Shown piece after piece: positions 7,901 to 16,159 of a DNA stretch of 25,642 nucleotides. Under the pieces are notes generated by a model. That model saw nothing but the letters and a program-made list of their open reading frames with translations, ran no database searches and had not been told where the DNA came from. The number at the start of each line of letters is the position of its first letter. Positions within the stretch are counted from its first letter, which is position 1. The stretch is from Euryarchaeota archaeon UBA173 (GTDB lineage: Archaea > Thermoplasmatota > Poseidoniia > Poseidoniales > Thalassarchaeaceae): positions 1-25,642 of the forward strand of contig DAJH01000081.1 in NCBI GenBank assembly GCA_002498925.1, given 5' to 3'. The translations under genes and the position numbers were made by a program.

Positions 7901-8892
7901 GATTCAAGAATCGTCCTACGCTGGTCGCCGATTCTATCTGAGCCAGTCTCTATATCTATCTCGTGCTGGCGAATTTCCTGTATCAGGCTCTGAGCATCTC
8001 CGGCGAGGACTTCCTTGATTTCTGCCTCTATGCTCACTAGGTCCTCGTCATATGAAACTAGATTTGTGTTACCTTCTGTGATTGACGTATCAAGAAGGCC
8101 CACTCTCTCTGTATATCCTGATCTTTCCTCGCCCAGGAGTTTTACCTCATCCAGCCTGTTCCTATACCTTGACTGATAGAGGGTGATCTTGGATTTATCC
8201 CGCTCTTCCTTGAGTTCCCTGAACCTAAGTGCCTGCTCCCTTTCCTTGCCTAGCTGTTTGAGTTGCTTCTTTTTGTCGACTTCCAGAAGGTCGATCGTCT
8301 CGATGCTGTTCTCGACGTGCTTTCTCTGGTTGTTGGCCCTTCTGATTTCGTCATCATATGCAGTTACCCCAGCAACTTCCTCGAGAACGCCCCTCCTTCT
8401 GTGAGGAGTCATTGTAGCTAGGTTAGTGACGTCCCCCTGGAGCACTATGTTGTAGCCATCCCCCCTAAGTCCAGCTTCGGACAGTACCCTCCTCATTTCG
8501 GTGGCGGTCGAGGGCTTGTCCCCGATTCTGAATGAAGAAACTGGGTCCCCCTTACGATTCAACCTGACAGAACGAGTGAATGAGACCTCGTCCTCCTGGA
8601 CTCTGAGCCTCCTTTTCCCACCGTGCTCTGGGACGTTCGCGAAGACCAGAGTTACGGACATTTGCTTGGCGGCTTTGCCCCTCCCTCCTCCATTGAAAAT
8701 TAGCTCGGATACATTTGATGCCCTCAGGGCCTTGGTCGACTTAGGGCCTAGAACGAACTGTATTGCATCGCCGCAATTTGACTTTCCACTTCCGTTTGGA
8801 CCTGTGATAGCAGTGAACCCCATATCGAATGGGATAACCATCTCCCCTCCAAAGGATTTGAAATTCTCAAGTTCAATTCGAATAAGATGCAT
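4960..8892 (-). CDS. smc: Chromosome segregation protein SMC
   Basis: This is a condensin-type SMC ATPase that extrudes and organises DNA loops. In the 1310 residues I see Walker A GPNGSGKS at 31-38, a Q-loop glutamine in VLQGDV near 152, a long coiled coil (about 180-510), and a hinge (about 515-675) with ISGILGSLGEL and a Gly-rich TGGSSSRG end. A return coiled coil leads to the ABC signature LSGGEKS at about 1098 and Walker B FYYFDEVD with D1126 and E1127. Beyond the head, residues about 1192-1310 form an acidic Pro/Glu/Ser-rich tail not usual for SMCs, which typically end near 1200. The start ATG follows a strong AGGTGAT site at 8896-8902. It is first in the smc-scpA-scpB operon and divergent from nadB. 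Confidence 0.97.
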   Translation of the reverse strand: MHLIRIELENFKSFGGEMVIPFDMGFTAITGPNGSGKSNCGDAIQFVLGPKSTKALRASNVSELIFNGGGRGKAAKQMSVTLVFANVPEHGGKRRLRVQEDEVSFTRSVRLNRKGDPVSSFRIGDKPSTATEMRRVLSEAGLRGDGYNIVLQGDVTNLATMTPHRRRGVLEEVAGVTAYDDEIRRANNQRKHVENSIETIDLLEVDKKKQLKQLGKEREQALRFRELKEERDKSKITLYQSRYRNRLDEVKLLGEERSGYTERVGLLDTSITEGNTNLVSYDEDLVSIEAEIKEVLAGDAQSLIQEIRQHEIDIETGSDRIGDQRRTILESDEEIKVLTEEIRRAREARQESSDALESANEALSLADESLKQAAKDESDAREAIQSGDKHARDLNRALGKATESVSSAQDRHSKAQLEADRASQASQIASENLADLEEKYEEATMVRDDLELLGEDLRDSDGETDRSTLADDYRRLQKQEKELRTDRDRSETRLRDAERDLNKARARQEARSSAPGSALTLAALTKLRESGQISGILGSLGELTSPKDPAHEGALATALGNGLRSIVVRDDEVAAKCIAWLRNNSGGRATFLPLSKLKVSRPQGRTLLVARNPGMIGFAHELLDYDEEVETAIIYASRNTLLVESMEVARRNMGGVRMVTLDGSLIESSGAMTGGSSSRGNRPSFGGGPSRNSSIDRLERAVEEADLLYSTVDAALREALTNMQDLRDRINNVDGSDHSVKVRNWKSDMDRAIKEVQEIESKVIAAKAEFDLSEKTRAEKESNAKNAQTELNAAIEDRSLAAETLQDNTPDHLSEILRKAEQTRTDAERTRLQSESSIDRNQDRLSLMEGRISELDRQLDKHNTAIGNAESSIAELEGSITSSREILKDLKEQSSQFDEEEKILTEKRDLLFEERASLRASLEGLSKERQTIRSRIDELNGQIQQKREAVGETESELQEAGVEIPSEELQLPTIAEAERVLQGLERRLGNLGDVNMLAIEQYDATAERIADLMDDGKTLRSRRDHLVSIAEKLESERKLRFMTVFEHVNSNFSRVYEILQPSGSGKLRLENQKNPFEGGLDMACVPPGKSRNTRRSALSGGEKSMAALALIFAIQDYEPSPFYYFDEVDQNLDPFNSGRIATLCRIRSERAQFIMVTLRKVSLSLADHHIGITHAGDGCSRRITDFDRAAAIELSEELEKEEEAQAKSKAELESMPELPKPEDMPKVPEPLGAPKSLGGLAERAGVEVEEGESDSSVSSEGSMDSLRERTEDWSEDIEERDQVEFPEEPEETPVADSETVVLPEAETESD

Positions 8893-8895
8893 CCC

Positions 8896-8902
8896 ATCAC
8901 CT
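8896..8902 (-). promoter_or_regulatory. Ribosome binding site of smc
   Basis: AGGTGAT on the minus strand, three bases before the ATG at 8892, is complementary to the archaeal 16S rRNA 3' end and fixes the start of SMC. Confidence 0.6.
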
Positions 8903-9026
8903 AAGAGTCAGCAAAATTTTTCGCCGACGCTAATCACCGGCTCCATGCCGTTTATCCTATGAATGTTGAGGCATACAAAAGCGCAGCACAACGTTTCCCC
9001 GACTCGTTTCTAAACGCCGGAGAGAA
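8903..9026. promoter_or_regulatory. Divergent promoter region of smc and nadB
   Basis: This short gap must hold promoters for both genes. On the plus strand TTTATCC at 8951-8957 could be the nadB TATA box. On the minus strand GGATAAA over the same bases, or the AAAAATTTT tract at about 8912-8920, could serve smc. None is a strong match, and the assignments are tentative. Confidence 0.35.
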
Positions 9027-10706
9027 GTGGGGTATTGCGAAGATTCTAGGGTGGATTGCCGTGGGGGGTTTGTGGGAAATGCTGACTCTGATACCTGTCT
9101 CGCACCTGTTGACGTAGTCGTGGTCGGCTCCGGAATAGCGGGACTGTTCCTCGCCGTAAGGTGCGCCAGGAGCGGGATGAAGGTCGCAGTAGTCACGAAG
9201 AAAGGAGTCAGTACCTCATCGACCAATTGGGCTCAGGGCGGAATAGCCGGAGTACTCGATGTCGATGATATAGAGGCCATTGAGGCACACGTCCTAGACA
9301 CAATAGAATCTGGCGCGGGACTCTGTGACGAAGTTGTAGTTCGGAGTGTTATCAGAGAAGCGGCGATGAGAATAAAGGATCTTGTGGAGCACGGGGTTAG
9401 GTTCGATCGGAAGGAAGACGGGGGCTTCCATATGGCAAGAGAGGGGGGGCACAGTGGAGCTAGAATTCTGCACTCCAGAGATAGGACTGGGCAGGAGATC
9501 GAGAGGGCGCTAACAAAGGTGGCCTCTTCTGAATCCGACGCTGAGTTCCGGATTTTAGAGGACTGGATGGCTGTAGATCTGATACAGAAATCCCATGGAA
9601 AACCAGGAGATGGGGTTTGTGGAATTTGGTGCCTGAATACGGAAGGCGAGGTTTGGACACTCCCGGCAAAGGTAGTGGTTCTCGCAACCGGGGGATCCGG
9701 GATGATGCATAAGGCAACAACAAATCCTAGCATAGCAACTGGTGATGGAGTTGCAATGGCGCATAGGGCGGGAGCCGAAATAAAGGATATGGAATTCATT
9801 CAATTCCACCCAACATCACTCTCAGTGAGTAGGCAGAAACCTTTCCTGATCAGCGAGGCCATGAGGGGGCATGGGGCAGTTCTTATGACAATCGATGAAT
9901 ATGCTGAATGGGGATCTAGTTCGAGTTCAAATCCGGGTGAGATTTCTTTCATGAGGGGGTATTCGGAACTTGGTAGCTTGGGGACCAGGGATGTTGTGGC
10001 TAGGGCTATCGATCGTGAATTGAAGAAGAGCGGCGATCCGCATGTCCTCCTAGTTACAGAACACCTCGACAGGGAGGGATTGCGCCAGAGTTTCCCGACT
10101 ATATGCAGTAAACTCGAAGAATATGGCATTGATCTTGGGAGTGATCCGATTCCCGTGACCCCTGCGGCTCACTACATGGTTGGTGGAATAAGTGTCGATA
10201 GCATGGGCAGGGCGATTATTGATGGCACGCCTATGCCAGGGCTATTTGCTATCGGAGAGGTTGCATGTACTGGATTACATGGAGCCAATAGGCTGGCCTC
10301 GAACAGCCTCTTGGAGGCAGTTGTTTTCTCGGAGAGAGCGGCTGAGAGGATTATTGACGAATGGGGCGGTGGCTCCCTGAGGGATGTTTCTGATAATCTG
10401 CCGAAGTGGCGTGCCGATGACCTGGATACTTTGGTCGAGCACGCCCCTCTGAGGACGGATTTGGAGGCACTGAGGACTACGATGACCCAAGATGTTGGCA
10501 TAGTAAAGAGTAATTCACGATTAGACAGGGCCGAGAGGCGTTTGGAACATATCGATAAAGAGGTGTCGAGAACTTGGAAAAGATGCAAGCCAACACAGGA
10601 CCTAGTAGAGCTAAGGAATCTGGTAATAGTCTCCAAGATGGTCGTTAGTGCATCGAAAAAGAGAGAGTTCAACGTAGGTCTGCATTACAATCTGGACTTG
10701 TCCTAG
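9027..10706 (+). CDS. nadB: L-aspartate oxidase
   Basis: NadB oxidises L-aspartate to iminoaspartate, the first step of de novo NAD synthesis. The protein has an N-terminal FAD-binding Rossmann motif VVVVGSGIAGL (30-40) and a substrate-site stretch STSSTNWAQGGIAG. The flavoprotein motifs FIQFHPTSL and EAMRGHGAVL are present, as is PVTPAAHYMVGGISVD. The diagnostic C-terminal stretch GLHGANRLASNSLLE separates NadB from succinate dehydrogenase and fumarate reductase flavoproteins. A C-terminal helical domain ends the chain. At up to 559 residues it is about family size. The start is uncertain: GTG at 9027 opens the frame, while in-frame GTGs nearer the FAD motif (9051, 9072) are also possible. 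No nadA or nadC lies in the window. Confidence 0.93.
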   Translation: MGYCEDSRVDCRGGFVGNADSDTCLAPVDVVVVGSGIAGLFLAVRCARSGMKVAVVTKKGVSTSSTNWAQGGIAGVLDVDDIEAIEAHVLDTIESGAGLCDEVVVRSVIREAAMRIKDLVEHGVRFDRKEDGGFHMAREGGHSGARILHSRDRTGQEIERALTKVASSESDAEFRILEDWMAVDLIQKSHGKPGDGVCGIWCLNTEGEVWTLPAKVVVLATGGSGMMHKATTNPSIATGDGVAMAHRAGAEIKDMEFIQFHPTSLSVSRQKPFLISEAMRGHGAVLMTIDEYAEWGSSSSSNPGEISFMRGYSELGSLGTRDVVARAIDRELKKSGDPHVLLVTEHLDREGLRQSFPTICSKLEEYGIDLGSDPIPVTPAAHYMVGGISVDSMGRAIIDGTPMPGLFAIGEVACTGLHGANRLASNSLLEAVVFSERAAERIIDEWGGGSLRDVSDNLPKWRADDLDTLVEHAPLRTDLEALRTTMTQDVGIVKSNSRLDRAERRLEHIDKEVSRTWKRCKPTQDLVELRNLVIVSKMVVSASKKREFNVGLHYNLDLS

Positions 10707-11657
10707 TCATTGAAATTCCGAAGATGATTCAATTCCCTTTACGAGGGCCAGCAGCATTGAGTTCCTTGGGGTCGGAATTCCGACGCCCTCACCCATGCTC
10801 ACTATTGCTCCGCAAATTGATTCTACCTCTGTCCTTCTACCAGCCATCAAATCCTGTAGCATAGAACACCTATTTTCGGCTGTTGATTTTACCACTTCAG
10901 ACAGTAGCTCTTCTAGGTCTAAATCAGTCAGATCGATCCCACACTCCCGAGCTACTGAAGATGCCTCTGACATCGCCGAGAGAGACTGCTCCCACAGGTA
11001 AGGGGACTCCAATAGAGCCCCATTCCTGACTCCTGCAATGGAGCATATTGGGTTAATTGCCACGTTGATAAGAAGCTTGATCCAGATAGATTTGCGGATA
11101 TTAAAATCCCACTCTGGATTCAGGGATGAGTCGGCTAGATAATGGAACAGCTTCTCTGCTTTGCCACTTGCTGGACCGCCGTCGAGATAGCCGAGTCTTA
11201 TCGAGCCCCTTCCTACCCAGTGACTTCCCGTCTCTCCCCTCCAAGCTCCATGGGTGGTGGTGCCGCCCAAAGTCGATTGCTTGCCGATTCTACTGGCTAG
11301 GGCCTCAGCATGGCCCATCCCGTTCTGGATGCTCATTGCTACCCCTCCCTCTCCAAGCATCTCCTCTGCAATCTGCGAGAGTATGGGGGTCGAAGTCGAC
11401 TTTCCTGCTATGATTATGGCGTCACACGAGTTTCTAAGAGGGCCGGGGATAGGCCCGGATTCACTATCCAGGATATGGTATCTGTCAGGAGGAATTACCT
11501 CGATAACCCCCTCCGGAGAATGGATGACCAAACCTTCATCGGACAATTCTTCGAGTCTTTTACCCCTGCATACGGCGACGAGTTCAGCATCGGTATCTGC
11601 TAAGCAACCGAGGATTACAGAGCCTATTGAGCCCACTCCGAGAATCGCTATTCTCAT
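10707..11657 (-). CDS. panE: 2-dehydropantoate 2-reductase (ketopantoate reductase)
   Basis: PanE reduces ketopantoate to pantoate with NADPH on the way to coenzyme A. The N-terminal Rossmann motif MRIAILGVGSIG, an Asn-Gly turn in SIQNGMGHAEAL, the catalytic-lysine segment WIKLLINVAINPICSI and the late motif RRTEVESICGAIV all fit the ApbA/PanE family. The 316 residues are typical. I place the start at the ATG at 11657, which overlaps the upstream stop as TGATG and has AGGTGAT five bases ahead; a GTG one codon earlier would sit too close to that site. It is co-transcribed and probably translationally coupled with the upstream membrane protein. It meets nadB tail-to-tail with no spacer. A related reductase of unknown substrate cannot be excluded. 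Confidence 0.85.
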   Translation of the reverse strand: MRIAILGVGSIGSVILGCLADTDAELVAVCRGKRLEELSDEGLVIHSPEGVIEVIPPDRYHILDSESGPIPGPLRNSCDAIIIAGKSTSTPILSQIAEEMLGEGGVAMSIQNGMGHAEALASRIGKQSTLGGTTTHGAWRGETGSHWVGRGSIRLGYLDGGPASGKAEKLFHYLADSSLNPEWDFNIRKSIWIKLLINVAINPICSIAGVRNGALLESPYLWEQSLSAMSEASSVARECGIDLTDLDLEELLSEVVKSTAENRCSMLQDLMAGRRTEVESICGAIVSMGEGVGIPTPRNSMLLALVKGIESSSEFQ

Positions 11658-14053
11658 CACTGATCACCTAAATTGGAACGAGCAGCAAAATTGAGATTAA
11701 TCCCATTTTCATCGGTGGTCACCCAATATACCAGTGGCGCCTGGGAGTCACCATTACTGGTTATGTTAACAATGACGCTTGACATTGCATCGATCTCCGA
11801 TGGAACCGAAATCTCCCATTTATCGAAGCCATCTGCATCGCCCATCCAGTCGATTGAAATTGGCATTGAGTAGTTCTCCCTGTTGTGAATAGTGAGTTCG
11901 TCCCCCGAGTAAGTAAAGACGTCCGGCCCCTCGACCATTGAGAACCATGATAGCATGTTTGTACCTGAACAAATTGCCAGCCACCCGGGCCCACTCATCT
12001 TGATGGTCCCATTTCCAGAATGACCCGCTGGGATAAAAATCGAAGACCTATCTGATAGTTCCCTCTCCCAATCACCTGTTGAATTTACTTCTACGATGAC
12101 ATCAGTAGAGGGGCAGAATGCTGACTCTGATTCGCCGCGAGTAATCGAGAATTCGGATGGAAGATTCGACAACGGCAATCTCCAATCTCCATCAGAGAAT
12201 TGAAATTTGAGTTGGGAATTATCGATTGGCATGACCAGGTGTTGTGGAGTCTGGTTATTCCTCAAAATTGTGATTGTGGGACCCATGGCAAAGAAATGGT
12301 CGGGAGATCTTTCCTGCGAGAAAAGGGCCCCCTCGTGACCCCTCATGCAAAGGTCGTGGATCCCCGGGCCGAGGGAAGTCTCGTTCTCAAAATTCCAGAA
12401 TTGATTGCCATTGGTCAGATTGATGTAGTCTCCTTCCACTACAATAATCTCGACGCAGATCCTTGGAGTTTCTGTATCCTCCACCAAAATCCAAAGCGGA
12501 TCTTTCGAGGTTGTCACTTCCGATGGCTGGAAGGCAATTGTATGCTCACCGACGTGCCCATGTACGTCAATAAGAACCACTACTCTGAAGGGCTGGGGAG
12601 TTGCATTTACTTCCCTAGACAGATTTACCGAGATGCTTCCTGTCGAAGCTTGGGTGATTTCATCGAATCTGCATACATCTCTTTCGTCGATGCAATCAGA
12701 ATAGACCTGCCAATCCCCGAGAGGGTCCCCCTCTACACGAATCTGAAGCCAACCAGAAACAGGGACAACTCCTGCTGGTTCAAGCTCTAGCTGGAAGTTT
12801 GCGTGCCCCTCATCGAAGATGATCTGAGAAGGCCATTCCTCTGTAGAGAGTCCCTCGTCCCAGTCAGGCAAGTGATACGCACCGTTTATTCCAGGGAATC
12901 CTGCTACAAGTAGTAGAACGACTGCTGCTATTGTCCTGTTACGCGAGAACTCATCGATAGACGCATTTTCATCCACTACAAATGGATCAAGCATGGGGTT
13001 CGGGCTGAACCTTCTCCATGTTGCTAGGGCAGTCAGGAAAAGCCAGGGGACCCATGTGTTGCTCGAGAATGCGATTACCAACATGACAAGGGTGAATCCG
13101 AAGATATACGTCTGCTTGTCTTCTGCTAGGATTTTGTCAGGGCCAAAAACCGAGTGCAAAAGGTGGTCCCCAGGAAATCCGGGTATTGGCATCAGCATCA
13201 TCCATGACACTATGCAAAGTCCCAGGCCAGCTACCCCAGTCGGATGCAGCCATTGTAGCCTGAAGTTGAGTTCCTCTCCTAGCCAAGGATTGGAAATCAA
13301 TTCCAGAAGCGGATTTACCGTAATTATCAATGGTGATGATTCCAAACCAGGAGCGTCACTTGAGGTCAGGTTCAGACCAACTAATGACAGCACCACCCCA
13401 CAGAGAAATGTTACCAAAGGAGCTGAAATTTCTATATGGGCCAAGGCCCTCCTGTTGGGATAGGGAATTCTATCTGGACGATTCTGCGGAAGTAATCCGG
13501 CTATTCCGAAGGGCCACACAGCATCTGCCAAGGGGAATCCCAAAGGAACCATGCGCTCCAACCTGACTCCGTGTCTCTTTGCGACCATGCGCCTGACTTC
13601 ACTCGATAATGCGACAGCGAAAATTAACGGCAGGGAGAAGGTGATTGTGGCCTGAGAAAGTACATCAAAACCGAATTGGGAATCCGGACTGTTTCTGGAG
13701 ATGAGTCCGACACCGGCGATCGTCATGAATGAGAACATGGAAAACCAAACTGCGAACTGCTGCCACCTAGGCAACACTAGGGATCGATCGGGCATCTCAG
13801 AAATTGAGAGCACTGGGGGGTTCCCAACGTCGAGTACCCCAATTAGCCCCAGTGACTCCAGGTGTTCGTTCAGATCTACGAGACAAGTTCCCTCGGGCTT
13901 TCCATCTATGCCCCTAACCCTCCATGAGGCCATTCCCACCTCCTCATCGCCTAGTTCAAAATATCTCGAAGAAATGACTTCGGCGAGATCTCTGTGACTC
14001 CAAGTCTCGTTGTCGAGAACGAGTCTATCTGGGGTTGGCTGCGCCTCACTCAC
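11657..14053 (-). CDS. Site-2-protease-like membrane protein lacking metal ligands, with large secreted domain
   Basis: The 798-residue protein has a cytoplasmic N-terminus, a membrane domain (about 98-394) and an extracytoplasmic C-terminus (about 395-798). The membrane domain follows the pattern of EGY-type M50 proteases: a KRHGVRLERMVPLGFPL segment after the first motif, YPNRRALAHIEISAPL (198-213), and HPTGVAGLGL then MPIPGFPGDHLLHSVFG (288-304). The HExxH site reads SEVRR (151-155), so both histidines are gone. The LDGGH site reads FPGDH (293-297), so the aspartate ligand is proline. It is therefore probably an inactive pseudoprotease. The C-terminal half is beta-rich by eye, with many N-x-S/T sites, as in cell-surface proteins. 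The start is a GTG at 14053 without a clear ribosome binding site. The gene lies after the ATP synthase operon and overlaps panE. The family assignment is by pattern memory only. Confidence 0.72.
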   Translation of the reverse strand: MSEAQPTPDRLVLDNETWSHRDLAEVISSRYFELGDEEVGMASWRVRGIDGKPEGTCLVDLNEHLESLGLIGVLDVGNPPVLSISEMPDRSLVLPRWQQFAVWFSMFSFMTIAGVGLISRNSPDSQFGFDVLSQATITFSLPLIFAVALSSEVRRMVAKRHGVRLERMVPLGFPLADAVWPFGIAGLLPQNRPDRIPYPNRRALAHIEISAPLVTFLCGVVLSLVGLNLTSSDAPGLESSPLIITVNPLLELISNPWLGEELNFRLQWLHPTGVAGLGLCIVSWMMLMPIPGFPGDHLLHSVFGPDKILAEDKQTYIFGFTLVMLVIAFSSNTWVPWLFLTALATWRRFSPNPMLDPFVVDENASIDEFSRNRTIAAVVLLLVAGFPGINGAYHLPDWDEGLSTEEWPSQIIFDEGHANFQLELEPAGVVPVSGWLQIRVEGDPLGDWQVYSDCIDERDVCRFDEITQASTGSISVNLSREVNATPQPFRVVVLIDVHGHVGEHTIAFQPSEVTTSKDPLWILVEDTETPRICVEIIVVEGDYINLTNGNQFWNFENETSLGPGIHDLCMRGHEGALFSQERSPDHFFAMGPTITILRNNQTPQHLVMPIDNSQLKFQFSDGDWRLPLSNLPSEFSITRGESESAFCPSTDVIVEVNSTGDWERELSDRSSIFIPAGHSGNGTIKMSGPGWLAICSGTNMLSWFSMVEGPDVFTYSGDELTIHNRENYSMPISIDWMGDADGFDKWEISVPSEIDAMSSVIVNITSNGDSQAPLVYWVTTDENGINLNFAARSNLGDQ
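11663..11669 (-). promoter_or_regulatory. Ribosome binding site deciding the panE start
   Basis: AGGTGAT on the minus strand lies five bases before the ATG at 11657, inside the end of the upstream gene. It supports the ATG over the GTG at 11660. Confidence 0.55.
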
Positions 14054-14066
14054 GGCTGGTGCTGGA

Positions 14067-14086
14067 AGGGGTGTTTTTTGACCCCT
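14067..14086. repeat. Inverted repeat AGGGGT/ACCCCT
   Basis: AGGGGT at 14067-14072 pairs with ACCCCT at 14081-14086 around an eight-base loop holding six T on the plus strand (six A on the minus strand). On the minus strand the A-run lies about 20-26 bases upstream of the GTG of the next gene, so it might be a promoter element of a leaderless message rather than an RNA hairpin. Confidence 0.45.
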
Positions 14087-14105
14087 CGCTCTCTATGAGA
14101 GCGAG
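14085..14105 (-). terminator. 9-bp hairpin after the ATP synthase operon
   Basis: CTCGCTCTC and GAGAGCGAG form a perfect 9-bp stem with a three-base loop, starting eight bases after the end of atpD. The position fits an end-of-operon structure. No U-run follows on the minus strand, so it may be an mRNA 3'-end stabiliser rather than a classic terminator. Confidence 0.45.
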
Positions 14106-14112
14106 AGAATCG

Positions 14113-14736
14113 TCACTTATTCTTGAATCTCTTGAGTCTGAAGGTTTCTTCCCTCTCCATCTCTTCTAGTCTGAGCTGAATGAAAGCCTGTGCCTCTTTC
14201 ATCTCTGGTATCACCTTGAATTCTAGAGCATTGACCCTTCTCTTTGTGGCCTCTATCTCCTCCAGTAGCCTCTTCAGCGTGGCTTCCATCTCGGCCGCCT
14301 TGACAACTTTCTCGATAAGAAGGGAGTATGAGTCGGCCGCCTCGTCGATATAGGGGGATCCACCAACCAGTCCGAGCCCCCTGTCCTCCATGGATAATTT
14401 CAGATTCTCGCCATCTACCTTGGGTACTACGACTCCCATTATGTTCCTTCTGGAAACTGTCACCTCCGGCCTCTTTGAGGCAGCGATAGCTGCGCTCTTT
14501 ACAGAGAGTCCGCCTTCGATGGAAGACGCTAGACTGATTGCCTGAAGGGCCTCCCTGTAGGTGCCGACTAATTCCTGCCTTGCAGCGATCATCTCAGAAA
14601 GAAGGGTCCTGAACTCATGGAACAACCCATCCCTCTTCATCTTGAGTAGGTTGTAACCACTTGAGGTCTGCTTGATCCTCCTCTTCAGATTAATCAGCTC
14701 TGACCGGGTTGGCTTGATATCCAGAGCCATATTCAT
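14113..14736 (-). CDS. atpD: A-type ATP synthase subunit D
   Basis: Subunit D is the central-stalk rotor shaft of the A1 motor and turns inside the A3B3 hexamer. The 207 residues begin with the family pattern IKPTRSELINLKRRI, followed by GYNLLKMKRDGL, and end in a long helix (VNALEFKVIPEMKEAQAFIQ). Both termini are helical and form the coiled-coil shaft. The start ATG at 14736 follows GGAGGTGA at good spacing. It is the last gene of the H-I-K-E-C-F-A-B-D operon, 14 bases after atpB. Confidence 0.95.
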   Translation of the reverse strand: MNMALDIKPTRSELINLKRRIKQTSSGYNLLKMKRDGLFHEFRTLLSEMIAARQELVGTYREALQAISLASSIEGGLSVKSAAIAASKRPEVTVSRRNIMGVVVPKVDGENLKLSMEDRGLGLVGGSPYIDEAADSYSLLIEKVVKAAEMEATLKRLLEEIEATKRRVNALEFKVIPEMKEAQAFIQLRLEEMEREETFRLKRFKNK

Positions 14737-14750
14737 TCACCTCCGAGTAA

Positions 14751-16148
14751 TTATTCCTCTTCTGAGTCCTTGCTATCAGTTGGGTGGTACTTATCGATCC
14801 ACTTCTGGTCCAGCCTGACAAGGTACTTGGTATCGATATTGGAAAGGAGATCCCATGCCAAATCGAGAGTGCCTTCGTTAATTGGACGGTCCTCATCCCT
14901 GCTTTGTCTCAGGAATTGGTTCTCGAATATATCCGCGAACTTGAGTAGCTGCAGATCCCTCTCATTCAAGGCATCCTCACCGACAATCGCAACCAGACCC
15001 CTCAGTTCCCTACCTTGCGCATACGCGGCGTATAGCTGGTCGGAAACGGACTTATGGTCCTCTCTAGTTTTTCCCGGGCCTATTCCGGCATTCATCAGTC
15101 GGGAAAGGGAAGGGAGGACGTTGATTGGGGGGTATATCCCCTTCTGGTGAAGCTCACGAGAAATTACAATCTGGCCCTCTGTTATGTATCCGGAAAGGTC
15201 GGGTATCGGGTGAGTGATATCGTCACCCGGCATCGTCAAGATTGGGAATTGGGTTATTGACCCCTTCTTCCCCTTAACTAGTCCAGCCCTTTCGTAAAGC
15301 ATGGCCAAGTCTGTGTACATGTATCCCGGGTAACCCCTTCTCCCTGGGACCTCTTCCCTAGCGGCCCCTATCTGCCTTAGTGATTCGCAGTAGTTCGTCA
15401 TGTCAGTGTAAATCACCAGAACGTGATAGTCGTGTTCGAAAGCGAGGTACTCTGCGGCAGTCAATGCGAGTCTGGGGGTAATTAGCCTCTCAACCGCAGG
15501 GTCGTCCGCTAGGTTGACGAATAGAGCAGCATTCTCCAATGCGCCAGTCCGTTCAAGATCATGAACGAAGAAATTGTACTCTTCCGCAGTAATTCCCATA
15601 GCGCAGAAAACTACCACGAAGTCGTCATCGCTTCCAACTAGTTTGGCCTGTCTGGCGATTTGTAGAGCGATATCATTGTGAGGAAGACCGCTCGCACTGA
15701 AAATGGGCAGTTTCTGACCCCTTACTAGCGAGGTACACGCATCTATCGCGGAGATTCCGGTCTGAATGAATGACTCCGGACTCTGTCTTGAGTACGGGTT
15801 GATTGCAGCTCCTATGATGTCTGCCATCTCGTCAGCAACGATCTCGGGCCCTCCGTCCCTTGGCCTTCCTGCGCCATCTAGGATCCTTCCTATGAGCCCC
15901 TTACTAACTGGGAGTTTGAAGACATCTCCGAGAAATTTAACGCCTGTCTGCCTATCTACGGATGCAGTACCCTCGAATACCTGTACGATAACTTGGTCAT
16001 CGGAGGTATCGAGGACCTGTCCGTTCTTCATCGACCCGTCGCTAAGGCGGAGTTGAACTATCTCGCCGAAAGAAACTGGCTCTGTCTTGTTTAGGAACAC
16101 TAGTGGACCCTTTACGTCTGTTATGGTTCTGTACTCTTTTCCGCTCAT
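14751..16148 (-). CDS. atpB: A-type ATP synthase subunit B
   Basis: Subunit B is the non-catalytic nucleotide-binding subunit of the A3B3 head. The 465 residues start with a beta-barrel containing [15 protein letters not shown]. They carry the RecA-like core with [28 protein letters not shown], where the P-loop is degenerate as expected for B, and SYxR-equivalent segments such as [20 protein letters not shown]-terminal helical domain follows. The start ATG has GGGGTGAT upstream. It lies 11 bases after atpA. No intein is present and the length is normal. Confidence 0.97.
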   Translation of the reverse strand: MSGKEYRTITDVKGPLVFLNKTEPVSFGEIVQLRLSDGSMKNGQVLDTSDDQVIVQVFEGTASVDRQTGVKFLGDVFKLPVSKGLIGRILDGAGRPRDGGPEIVADEMADIIGAAINPYSRQSPESFIQTGISAIDACTSLVRGQKLPIFSASGLPHNDIALQIARQAKLVGSDDDFVVVFCAMGITAEEYNFFVHDLERTGALENAALFVNLADDPAVERLITPRLALTAAEYLAFEHDYHVLVIYTDMTNYCESLRQIGAAREEVPGRRGYPGYMYTDLAMLYERAGLVKGKKGSITQFPILTMPGDDITHPIPDLSGYITEGQIVISRELHQKGIYPPINVLPSLSRLMNAGIGPGKTREDHKSVSDQLYAAYAQGRELRGLVAIVGEDALNERDLQLLKFADIFENQFLRQSRDEDRPINEGTLDLAWDLLSNIDTKYLVRLDQKWIDKYHPTDSKDSEEE

Positions 16149-16159
16149 GATATCACCCC

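Noticed and set aside
8908..8946. A 12-codon upstream ORF (MEPVISVGEKFC) before smc, which could be a leader peptide
   Set aside because: Its start has no ribosome binding site, there is no attenuator-like structure, and such a short ORF is expected by chance.
5105..8962. Many plus-strand open frames rich in Ser and Leu across smc
   Set aside because: They are shadows of the coiled-coil codons; the minus frame has complete SMC motifs.
9027..10706. Succinate dehydrogenase/fumarate reductase flavoprotein instead of NadB
   Set aside because: The GLHGANRLASNSLLE segment is the aspartate oxidase form, and no iron-sulfur or membrane-anchor subunit gene lies beside it.
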